A stretch of 64,000 bases of DNA from Andrena cerasifolii. Lineage: Eukaryota > Arthropoda > Insecta > Hymenoptera > Andrenidae. The DNA lies in NCBI RefSeq assembly GCF_050908995.1, contig NC_135126.1, positions 6,262,001 through 6,326,000 on the forward strand, written 5' to 3'. Each line of letters starts with the position of its first letter. The first letter of the stretch is position 1. The position numbers and the translations under genes were made by a program. Positions 25,967 through 36,130 of this stretch are shown one piece after another. The notes under the pieces are model-generated. The model was given only the letters and a program-made list of their open reading frames with translations. It had not been told where the DNA came from and ran no database searches.

Positions 25967-28100
25967 GGATTGCTTCAAGTCCGCGAGAACAACAACAACG
26001 GCCATTCGTGGTGCAGGTACATGCACCGCGACGCGGGGGCCGTTTGATCGTCGATGCGGAAGGGGGAGGAGGAACGAGGGGATCGTCGAAAGGGGATCCG
26101 TCTTCAGTTGTTCGCCATTCAGGATTTCCTTCGCTCCTGACTCTTCCTCCGCGCCTCAAAGACCCCGTCGTCCCTGAATCTCTCCCTTTCCTCGGACGGG
26201 GCCGCACAAAGGGTTCGAAGGGAAAAAAGCGGGCGGAAAAGGAGGGCAGGGGAGAGAGATCGCGCGTGTACTCCGGGGGGCGGCCACCGCCCGCGATCGT
26301 CCTTGCGACGACGGAAGTCTTCAAAGAGCCTCCCCCTGGCTCCCTGCGAGAAGCACGGGGGCAAAAAGAGAGACAGACTAGCTGCAGCGTGTCGTCGAAA
26401 AGCCAGGAAACGATGGGGAACGGGCACGAGCCGCCGCGGTCTCCCGTCTCCCTTTCGACTCGCTGGTCGGTCGAGGAGAAGCTAAAGGCTAATCCTGGCG
26501 AAAAAGGAACTATTCGGCTCAGACCAGCACACCGGCGCGCGCTATTGTCCTCGATTACTCAAACCATGACGATTTTAAACGAAAGCTTTTTAACCGTCTG
26601 ACCCCTCAGAACGTGTTCACTCGATGCTTTATGGGCTCGCGACCCCTTCGCGCAGAGATCAACGATTCAATGTAACTGTAACCCCGGCTTCTTCCCCCGG
26701 GGAAGAAAGGGAAGCGTTTTTCTAAATGGTGTCGTTCGCGATATTCGGTTATCCGACAGGCGAGCTCTACCGAATATTCGGTCCTCCCCTGTCACGAAAC
26801 TTTGTACAGAATGCGTTAAAAGCAGTGGTCGTGGTTTTCACAAAGAGTTTTGAAGCTGAAGATCATTTACACTTAAACTAAGAAAAGTTGCTGCTACAGG
26901 GGGAGCCAGCCCCCTCACCATGGTCCCCATTATAAGCATGTATACGAGGGCCATTTTTGTATGTTTTTTATCCTCTTGTCGAGCGAAGCACGCAGAAGCT
27001 ACGAACCAAAATTCTCGTCAAGTTTCCGTAAGCTGCCTGGATTCACCCCTGAGAACCGTGACCATCGCCTTTTCTCGCACCCTACTCGAATTACGCTGTC
27101 TATTCGTAAACTGCCGTCACGAATCCGCACAAACGTTTCTAAAGCTTTAGGTAGGAGGAGGAAATTAAAGATTCAGCCACTAAGGTCGCGACCGAGACAC
27201 GGCGCTGTTCCTCGGGGACTGGCGGTCCCCATTTGTCGATGAAACGGACCACTAAATCGTCCTGCTTTTTTCTTTTCACGAAGAGAAACCAAAAGAGATC
27301 TGATCGGTCGAGCGAGCAACGATGCGATCGCCCATCGCCCGCGAACGTCGCCCGCGTCCACGAGTTTCGTTTAATTCCGCCGATTGGCCCGTCCGTCTTC
27401 CCCTTAATGTATTCCACGAGAGACGGGGCCCAATCTCAAGGATCGTTTGCCTCGAGGGCGCGTACCGACCCCGCGGCCGATAAGACGACTCGAATTAATT
27501 CGTCGACCTCGGACAGAACTGTTAACAGTGCCTTGAGTAGCGTTGCTAAGTCCAGAGATATTTTAAATGATCGTCGATGTAAATTCGAGGAGAGAAGAGA
27601 TGTACGTTAGCGATGTAAATGTACGTACAGTATTTATATATTTATCTGTTGCTTCGCAGATTAATAAGAGCCTCCGCGCATTATTTATAAAGAGTGCTAC
27701 GTTTGTCGAGCGGCAGCCGAGCGGTTGCGCGTTGCATCCACGATTGCGTCCCGGGAAACGCCTTCCCCTGTCCCTTCCCAGCGAACAGTTCGACGAGTTT
27801 ACATCGCGTTCTCTCGCCTCCGACAATGTCCTTTCACTTTTCTATCGGAAGCTCCCCTGAAAAACGAGCGATTCCCCTGGCAACCGTCGATACAACTGTG
27901 CGCCGCGCTCGCGGCGAAGTCTACGAACATATTTTACTATTGTACGAATCACGCCATATGTTATTTTATTCTTAACGTTATTGTCTTTATTGGTATTACA
28001 TGTACACGTGTATTATCTGTTAGTGTTTAGGAGAAACTTTATAAATATTGTACATATCAGACCCTATTCTGTTACGAATAAACATTGAAACCGTACGCCC
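25967..28100 (+). other. Probable 3' UTR of the tetraspanin
   Basis: About 2.1 kb follow the stop codon with no recognisable gene. The first 600 bp are GC-rich with overlapping frames on both strands, and the rest becomes AT-rich. An AATAAA signal at 28077-28082 is the likely end of the transcript. It lies only about 100 bp from the stop codon of the convergent TMEM237-like gene, so the two 3' UTRs probably abut or overlap. The transcript end is inferred, not shown. Confidence 0.5.
28077..28082 (+). promoter_or_regulatory. Poly(A) signal, likely for tetraspanin
   Basis: AATAAA on the + strand downstream of the tetraspanin stop codon. A candidate - strand signal for the convergent TMEM237-like gene (TTTATT on +) lies at 27986-27991, which would make the two transcripts overlap by about 100 bp. 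Confidence 0.45.
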
Positions 28101-28179
28101 GGCGCGCTTCCTTCTTTGGACGGAAGAGAACGAAGCGTAGTAAAAAAGAATGGCGCAGCTGCGTGTCCTTTAAATGAAC

Positions 28180-29768
28180 TTATTGTCTGGCAGAGTTCAC
28201 GTCGTGCGTATACTTCTCCATGGATTGTAAGTGAATTAGAAACGCGTCGTCCTTGGTCCCCATGGAAACGAACAGCCAGGCAAACACCGCGAGGATGTCC
28301 TTCGACAGCGTCATCTTCTGCCAGCTGTTCAAATCGTTCAGAAGTGTCTGCACCTCTGTAGCCTGGAACAGAACAAGTAGAGAGCTTCGGTTCCGAGGCT
28401 GGAAGCTCCGCTCGGCTCTTACGTTCTCCCACAAGCTGTCGTTTAAGTTGCAGTAGTGCACCAGCGCCAGGCGATTGTCTGTGTTCGAGCAGGCTTCGTG
28501 GAGGCAGAAGGCGACCAGATACAGGGGAATAGCTATCACAGCTTTGTTGTAATCGAAGTAGATCTCGCGCAAGTGCTCCGTGTCGAATCGAGCCAAATCG
28601 AACCTAGAGAGGCGAAAGCTTGAATCAGTGGCAAGTATCAGTGATGTAGATTCGAAGATTGGGAAACACGAAGCATACTTATCAAAGGTCGAGACGATGC
28701 AGATGGCGATAAGAAAGGAAAAGATGCACGTGTAGATCTCGCAAATCACCGAATGGTCTGCCACGAATTCCATGGACGCGTTGAAGAACACGTACAGCTA
28801 AGGAATAATTGCGTAATCGTTGTAGAACCGAATAAGTTTTGTGTAAAGCAAAGACATACCATGATGAAGTGCATGAGGGCCATGCCACCCAGAAGACCTT
28901 GAAACACCAGGCCAGTGCTCTTCCACAATTTCTGAACCGCGATGGCCAACCTAATGGGCGGAGAACTCGCATTCTCTATGATATCGCCGGTTCCTTCTGG
29001 TTCCGCTTTACTTTCGCCCCGAGGACCTCCCAGCCGATGAATCCTCATGGCGCTGAAGCCGCCTCTGTGTTGCACGTAAACTTTATCTGTCGTTAATTCT
29101 GGGAGAGGCGGCTGATGCTCGTACTTGGTGAGCGTACTCTCCTGGCTCCTCTTCAGGATCTCCGTGATTGGCAATTCGTCTTCCCCTTCGCGACAGAATA
29201 TTCAAAAGGTTGAGCATATATTTAACCCGCGGCATAATTCATACATCTTAATCCTGTCAGTGGACGCGCGTTTACCTCGAAAACTTCGGCTCTTCCTCTT
29301 AGAACGCTCGGCGTCGCCTCCACCGTAACGTTTCCCGGAATCTTCCGGGCCTGAAACTACCTTGCTCTTTCCATTCTCAGACTCTTCAGAGCGTCTGTCG
29401 GGTCTTCGTTTCCCACGACGACCGTGTCTTCCTTCCTGCCTCCGAGAAATCCTTTCGTAGTCATCCTGATGCCTTCCTCGGCTAGTTTGCGGTAGCTCCT
29501 TCTGTTCCTGAAATCTTGCAACTCCTTCATCGGAGGAGGACTCATCTTCTGACTCCTCTGAACCCCCTTCACCACGATGATTCAACGGGGACCTGTTGAT
29601 CTTCTCCAACTCCCACCTGCTTCTCAAAGGAGTACTGGTGGTCTTGGCGTACGGCGAAGCCTTGTTGCTCCCAGTGGGCGACGAGGGCTCCTCGCTGCTG
29701 CTCGAATCCTTCCTGTGAGAAGCTTTCAACCTCCACCTTCGCGGAACCCTTTCCTTCGGCCGACTCAT
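28180..29768 (-). CDS. TMEM237: TMEM237-like ciliary transition-zone membrane protein
   Basis: In vertebrates TMEM237 belongs to the ciliary transition-zone gate, and its loss causes Joubert syndrome. Five exons on the - strand: 29768-29276, 29185-28860, 28797-28679, 28603-28423 and 28362-28180. Phases agree throughout and give 433 residues, close to the usual length of about 400. The N-terminal third is charged and low in complexity (many R, K, S, E), typical of the family. The C-terminal half begins with VQKLWKSTGLVFQGLLGGMA and carries four predicted membrane segments, among them IYTCIFSFLIAICIVSTF, AVIAIPLYLVAFCL and DILAVFAWLFVSMG. The start is the first in-frame methionine, and a 5' non-coding exon cannot be excluded. 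The gene converges with the tetraspanin and lies about 500 bp from the end of the ZnT9 gene on the same strand. Confidence 0.88.
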
Positions 29769-30266
29769 TTAATCGTTTCGCCAATCGCGTAGAAACGTTC
29801 GACCTCTCCGCCGCTGTAAATAGACCACTTCATGTCTGATAGTTTCTTAACACAACACGCGAGAAACGGGAACAGAGATTTCTAGCTCGTGGCACCTTTC
29901 CTCGTCACAAGTATCCATAGAAACGCTTTGTTGTCGTTGGTAAACCAACATGAGTGGTGCTCCGGCAAAATCGATAATCCAAGGGAACCCGCGACTAGCG
30001 ACTGCTCGTTAAATTTGTACTTACTGGCGAAAGGATCGTAAGGTGGCTGTGTTAAAATCACGACGCAATCAGGTACACGATATTCGAACCTATTTATTTT
30101 ATTTCTCTTTTTTTGTCCACCAATGCAGACATATGTAGGTACTATCTCTATATAAATAACGTCATAAATACGACCCGTTGCGCCACAAAATATTATTACA
30201 CAGTATTTACATCAGAACTTATATCGTCTATGTATATTGTATTTTTATATCCTATGGTAAAAGCGT
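29769..30266 (-). other. Short intergenic: TMEM237 promoter and ZnT9 3' UTR
   Basis: About 500 bp separate the two - strand genes. The part nearest 30266 is the ZnT9 3' UTR. It contains overlapping TTTATT motifs at 30093-30103, which are AATAAA poly(A) signals on the - strand. The remaining 300 bp (about 29769-30085) must hold the TMEM237 promoter and 5' leader. No clear TATA box was recognised. Confidence 0.55.
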
Positions 30267-32943
30267 TTAAAGAATTTCCAGGTCACAGTGTCGGATTTCT
30301 GGATATTTCTTCTGCAAATAATACGAAGCATGAGACACGTTGTACAGTAGAAATGCTAATTAGGAGATTAGCGATATAGCTTCGGAACAGAATATTTTGT
30401 ACGATACCTTCAATTTCAATTCCATTCTGTCTATTTCTCCACCAACCATATCCACGATACCCTCACCGTGCTTTAAAAAGAATGTCTCCAGTTCGTCGAT
30501 GTTTTTCATAGCTTGCACCTCCTGCGAATAGAATTATTCCAACGGTAACATATTACAGCGTTACGCTTCATAAACACCTTACAAGAGCCTCGAACCTTTA
30601 ACATCGCGGTGAGATCGTTTTTGTCCAAATAAGACCTCGTCAATTCCCTTCCGTCGAAATCTATTTCAGCCTTGTATCGGACTAAGTTATTGCCCATATC
30701 GATACCTTTAACATCATAAATTGCTCGAACCTAATACGCGATCAATTGATATAAAAACATCTATCCACATAATCTCGACGGGTTGGACAAGAAAACATTA
30801 CCATTATGTCCGACTCTAATTCCGCGTTGATCTTATCGAGATCGTCTTGGGATATACTTCTGCCGATCAAAGCCGCGGTATTCGTGTTAATTATAAAGGT
30901 CGCGACTCCGCCGAGAAGGAAACCGCCCAGGATGGACCCGGCAGCGTCGAACATCGGGTTCCCTGTGTAGGAAGTCAAACTCATGCAAATAGTTGCAGTA
31001 GTGATACCAACCACCTGTTTAAAACGACCGTCTTTAGCGAATTGGTTGTTGACGTCGGAACAAGTGTTCGGACATAGTTCACTTGTAGGATACTTGCAGA
31101 TGCAAAGTCTTCCAGGAGCACGACATTCACGGAAGGATCTTGCCCACCCAGTACGTATTCTTTAAACGACTTTCGCTTTTCCTCGGCTCCCTTCTTAATC
31201 GACTGTATCGCGACTAGCAGCGTCGCTCCCTCGGATACTAAGGAACCGCCTAGGACATAGTATGCCCAATAGAACGGTTCCACTGGAGACGGATTAAAAA
31301 GGCCGTGAATCCCGTGGTAAATCGAGAGTCCAGCGCCAACGCAGAAGATTCCAACGCCGGATATTAAAGAGGAAACGTACTTCATATTAGTGTATCCGTA
31401 CGGATGATCGGGATTAGGATTCTGAAATATTTTGTGAATTTCAGCACCGAGGTACTCGCATCAGCCGCGCGCAATACAAATTTGTATTTACCTGTACCGA
31501 TTTGTGAATACCGAATGCCAATATTAATTGATTACAAGTGTCCGCAGCAGAGTGCACGCACTCTGCGAACATACTGTGCGAACCAGTAAATACGCAAGCG
31601 CACAATTTGCACAAGAAATTACTAGCGTTGCTGTACAAAAGAGGAAAAGTGGAAATGTCTTATTTAAGTGATAAGATATCATTGAGTGTAATTAAGACGC
31701 GACTTACATTACGATTGCGGTCAGAACTACTTTACCGGATCTTCCAAACAAACCTTCCCTTTCGTGGACGAATTCGGTGGTCTTGCTACCCATTTCGCGC
31801 CTGTAGTCTCTCAGTCTTCGTTTGACAGTGAATATATCTACGGTGAAACGTGCGATGGAATGTTTATACTTATTATTTTACAAAGTTAACCAACTTTCTG
31901 TCGAAATACTTCGTAGAAGCTTGGAACAGAATAGGTCATACTTTTTACTAGAATAAACGTCCTTACTTTGCTGGTAAGCTTTCTGTTCAAGTTCTTTCAT
32001 GAGAAGTTCCTTCATTAAGGCTTCTCTCGACCCCCAAACTTCCAATGCTCTAAGGGTAAACGAAACTCCCTGAATATCATTGCAAATATTTAACAGCCTC
32101 GGTAATCACCTCGACAGAACGTAACTAAAATCTGCATTCTTACTTAGCCTCAACGTCTTTCCTCCAGTAGACAGTGATTGGTGGTTCGAATTCGTACGGC
32201 GATCTTCTTTTGGTTTTAGGCAAGTTTTCTAGGTCGGACGGCTTTAGTAAAAAGTCGGACATAGCTCTGACCGGGGTAATGAAATTGCGTTCTAAAGACG
32301 AAGTGCTCTTTTCCACTTTTGACTTCTTCTTAGCTAAACGCAACAGCCGTACAAATACAAAGAACGATATGAAAACGTTAATACGAATCGCAGAGAACTA
32401 AAAATTCTATAAGACAAAAACAAAACCTTTTATTGTTGCAACACCCTCTGTACCTTCTGTTTTGGGATCTTGCTGCTTCACTTTTTTGTTCTGATCGTCA
32501 CTGGCAGACATAGGTTCGCCGTCTAATTTTCTCTCCTTTAATTGTCCTAAATTCTCTTCTTTTAATTCTGTGATTCTTTGCTGCGGGTTCTCTTCCTGCT
32601 TGCTGTTCGACATTCCGGTCTCTTCCTTTCCCATTCTCGCGGTAGTGGAAATTGGCCTGGACATTGGGATGAGTATCCATCGCCATGCCTCTGGGTGCCC
32701 TACTCTTTTGTTAGCAAAAACCTTCTGAGAGCTTGTAACGAAGTGTAACTTGTATCTCGTGTTATGGTTGCACGTTATCACAGTACTGGCGTTTCTTCTT
32801 ACATGTCCCACTTGAAAGACGTACAAACAGTCGTGATTGTAACGGCTAATGTTGTGAAGCAGTCTCAGAAGCTTGGAAGATCGCTGCAACATCGTTCCAA
32901 TACTGGTCGCTACCAAGTAGAATTTTGAAAGAACCTGTACCAC
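30267..32943 (-). CDS. SLC30A9: SLC30A9/ZnT9-like mitochondrial zinc transporter
   Basis: ZnT9 is a cation-diffusion-facilitator protein that exports zinc from mitochondria. Ten exons on the - strand: 32943-32427, 32333-32144, 32049-31967, 31837-31708, 31630-31492, 31421-31098, 31014-30802, 30730-30596, 30521-30408 and 30311-30267. Together they give 629 residues in a continuous frame. The N-terminus is rich in R and K and fits a mitochondrial targeting signal. Next come a charged region and the family-specific segment around FITPVRAMSDFLLKPSDLE and EAKALEVWGS. The transporter domain includes SMFAECVHSAADTCNQ, HPYGYTNMKYVSSLISGVG and LVSEGATLLVAI, and the tail ends RHCDLEIL. The HSAAD motif replaces the HxxxD site of canonical transporters, as expected in this subfamily. 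The intron between exons 6 and 7 has a GC donor. An alternative start at the second methionine (32892) is possible. Confidence 0.93.
31015..31097 (-). other. GC-AG intron in the ZnT9-like gene
   Basis: The intron of 83 bp starts GCAAGT and ends ACAG on the - strand. Using GC as donor joins GAAGACTTTGCATCT to GTGGTTGGTATC in frame and gives LLEDFASVVGIT, which has the family spacing. The neighbouring GT (GTATCC, 4 bp away) would leave one extra base and shift the frame. GCAAGT is the known consensus of GC-type donors. Confidence 0.8.
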
Positions 32944-34028
32944 CTAACCTATCTGGAAATAAATAATACTTCGGTGCATATGCAAGTGGCCATCGGTTTC
33001 GCTTATGTCATCGCGATAAATCATGTTTTTTCGCTAGATACGGAAAAACGAGGCTTTGGAGCTTGCGTGCATTTGAAAAAAAACATGTGCTAAACCAGAT
33101 ACGAATTTTAAGAACCTTCTTACCTCGGTCCAAGATCAGTTATTTTATACAATCGGATACATTGTTGATAGCGTTATGAGGGAAATACTGACTGGTATTA
33201 ACCTGTGCTTAAGAAATACGTAATTGGGTGAGTGTTATTTGAACTGTCAAAAAGCTGATCAACTCCTGCAAACTCCTGTTCGATATCAGTACTATTCAGT
33301 AACGTTCTAAACCATCTGTGACCGTCGGTAAAAACATTGGCTTACTATCGCCACAGACGACAGACGTATAGGATAGGCCACAGAGAGGTATAGGATAGAT
33401 CTATCACCTTATGGGGGTAGACACGTCACGTGACCTGGCCGATTAGGCAGGTCGGTATTACAGCAAGTTTGTTTTCTGGACAGAAATGGTAATACCAATA
33501 GATACACGGCTGCCTGGTGCACGAGAGAAGGAGCTGTTTGCAATTTTTCGTATTCTATTCTGAATAAGAAAATAAATCCTAAGCTGTTCCGTTATACTTA
33601 TAAAAATTTAAACGGAAAGTCGACTAGTACTGTAAACGTAGAAAATTCATTGTACATTTTAATTACTTGAAAAGTGCTTATGCTACAATATTCTACGTTA
33701 GCAGTAAGGAATTCTAAGTGAAAAGGGAAAATAGATGAGGGAATGTCGAACAGCAAGCAGGAAGATGGGAAAATGAAATTTGTTAGGTTAGACATTTTTT
33801 TACTAGCAAAGCACCGAAACAGAACATGAAATACACTTATTACACGTCCTCTGCAGAAAGCAGTTATCAACAAACATTATATATACAAAATTGTATTGAA
33901 TATTGAATTGGGCTAGTGAAAATGCGCAGACTGGATACGTGTGATTATTATGTGGTCGGCTCCTCAAAGTGACAGAAAATATAACCTAAATATATGCTAT
34001 ATGACAACAAATGTTTAGTGGCTATTTC
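32944..34028. other. ZnT9 upstream region
   Basis: About 1.1 kb of AT-leaning DNA between the ZnT9 start and the satellite block. It should hold the ZnT9 promoter and leader. A perfect palindrome GTCACGTGAC lies at 33425-33434. A short local duplication (TATAGGATAG-type) is seen at about 33369-33400. The only sizeable frame (91 codons, - strand, 33598-33873) has no family resemblance. Confidence 0.5.
33425..33434. promoter_or_regulatory. CLEAR-type palindromic E-box
   Basis: GTCACGTGAC matches the CLEAR element bound by MITF/TFEB-family bHLH-ZIP factors and also fits USF and Max sites. It lies about 480 bp upstream of the ZnT9 start codon. The motif is seen directly and its function is inferred. 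Confidence 0.4.
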
Positions 34029-34159
34029 AGCTTCAAAGGCAACGCCTTAAAGTTGCAAATAAGAGGCGCAGGCCTTTCAAGAGGCGTTCGAAAATTCTGC
34101 GTCTCTTCGTTAAACAGTCACTGTCTCGAAACATCTGCGCCACTTCTCGCTCTTTGATT

Positions 34160-34987
34160 TGCTCTCCGAAGACGTTACTTAGTGCCACCTCTTTCGACAT
34201 CATGTTATCCTGTTACGAAGCCCAATTTTGTGCATTCTGAAAATTTTTTGCCAGATTTTGGCTCAGGTATCAGGAGAACATGAAGCGAAAAGAGGTATTC
34301 TGAATTTCAGCTTCGAAGGCATCCTCGATTCTCTCTCCGAAGACGTTACTTAGTGCCACCTCTTTCGACATCATGTTATCCTGTTACGAAGACCAATTTT
34401 GTGCTTTCTGAAAATTCTTGCCAGATTTTGGCCCATGTATCAGGAGAACATGAAGCGAAAAGAGGTATTCTGAATTTCAGCTTCGAAGGCATCCTCGATT
34501 CTCTCTCCGAAGACGTTACTTAGTGCCACCTCTTTCGACATCATGTTATCCTGTTACGAAGCCCAATTTTGTGCATTCTGAAAATTCTTGCCAGATTTTG
34601 GCCCATGTATCAGGAGAACATGAAGCGAAAAGAGGTATTCTGAATTTCAGCTTCGAAGGCATCCTCGATTCTCTCTCCGAAGACGTTACTTAGTGCCACC
34701 TCTTTCGACATCATGTTATCCTGTTACGAAGCCCAATTTTGTGCTTTCTGAAAATTTTTGCCAGATTTTGGCTCAGGTATCAGGAGAACATGAAGCGAAA
34801 AGAGGTATTCTGAATTTCAGCTTCGAAGGCATCCTCGATTCTCTCTCCGAAGACGTTACTTAGTGCCACCTCTTTCGACATCATGTTATCCTGTTACGAA
34901 GCCCAATTTTGTGCATTCTGAAAATTCTTGCCAGATTTTGGCCCGTGTATCAGGAGAACAGGAAGCGAAAAGAGGTATTCTGAATTT
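34160..34987. repeat. Satellite array I (about 5 monomers)
   Basis: Five tandem copies with period 170-171 bp, recognisable by TTACTTAGTGCCACC and CAGGAGAACATGAAGCG. The last copy carries the variant AACAGGAAGCG, which is also found at the end of array II and marks the duplication junction. Confidence 0.92.
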
Positions 34988-36130
34988 CAGCTTCAAAGGC
35001 ATCGCCTTAAAGTAGCAAACAAGAGCTACGCCTTTCATGGGCCTTTAAACAGTTCTTGGTTAATGTGATGCTTTTGAAAGACTCGAAGCTTGTAATTTCT
35101 GAATAGTATTTCATGGGCACTAGTTGCAAAATTTTCTTCAATATCGACTTATTAACAAAGGAAATCTATGGTATTCTTAAGGAAATACCATAGATATTTG
35201 AAGTTTGGATAGGAATATGTAAAAGGTATTTCTGAATAATAATACAGTTTGTTTCAAGTTTCTTTCTATATATTTGCATAAAAGGCCTTTACAGTGTTAC
35301 AATAAAGTATAAGGTATATAAAGTCACTATTTTCTTGTGATTACTATCAAGGTTTCCATCATTCTGTCGAAATATTCCGAAGTTAAAACCTGTAAGAAGA
35401 AAAATATTTTTAGTAACTTGACTTGTCTATTATTGAAAATGGGAGAAACGTTACAACATTTTGTCACGTATGAAAATATATTAGTAAAGGGAATAATTTT
35501 ATTATGCAACATGTTGATTGAAATTAGTCGTTTTAGATTTTATATGTTTCCGGTAAGATTTAATATTAATTCCTACCACTCGTAGCACTGTAATCTTATT
35601 TTAATAAGTTGGTAACGTTGGGTGCGACACGAGAAGCGGCCAATTCAGCAACTACCTACTCTGAAATCTGTTGAAATGCTGTGCGTGTGTGCGTGCTTGT
35701 ATATGTGTGACATGTTTAGAGGTTAGAGTGTGCCGATGCGATGTAACTAATCTTACATACTGTAACTAGAGCGATTATTAATCGTGTATATTTCTGCTTT
35801 ACAGGTAAGGAATTTTTACATAAAAGACGTTAAACCGGCTGCATTTTCGACTGTGTTCATTGATATGAAATTTGCACAAGATACTGCTTCAGCCGAATTA
35901 CCCAGTTACACTTGTAACATTTCATTGTATTGCATTTCACTTATTTGAATAAATTGGAGCTAAGTGGTAAAAGAGTTTTTTTATTTAACGAGCACTACTT
36001 ACTCCTTCCTATTCCAAATCACATATAAAAGACATGCTAAAAAGAACACCTAAAAAGATCCTTCCACGCAGAGTGGTTTTAAAAATCTTCCAATTAAAGC
36101 ACTACTTTAAATATGCCATTCCCTACTTTC
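34988..36130. other. Spacer copy A with gene-like fragments
   Basis: Unique AT-rich DNA between arrays I and II. A perfect 12-bp stem and 8-base loop (ATCTATGGTATT arms) lies at 35164-35195. On the - strand a possible terminal exon (35389-35327) follows a good acceptor TTCTTCTTACAG and reads LTSEYFDRMMETLIVITRK before a stop. On the + strand, TTTCTGCTTTACAG at 35791-35804 is followed by an open frame of 47 codons to a TGA at 35946, overlapped by AATAAA. The same site reads CAG|GTAAGG, a perfect donor. No family is recognised. Spacer copy B is almost identical. Confidence 0.6.

Noticed and set aside
25822..26601. 259-codon frame overlapping the last tetraspanin exon
   Set aside because: It uses another frame of the exon and of the GC-rich 3' UTR. 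The tetraspanin frame is supported by homology and splice sites.
31085..31100. GT donor at GTATCC in the ZnT9-like gene
   Set aside because: It would leave one extra base and shift the frame of the next exon. The GC donor four bases upstream in transcript order fits.
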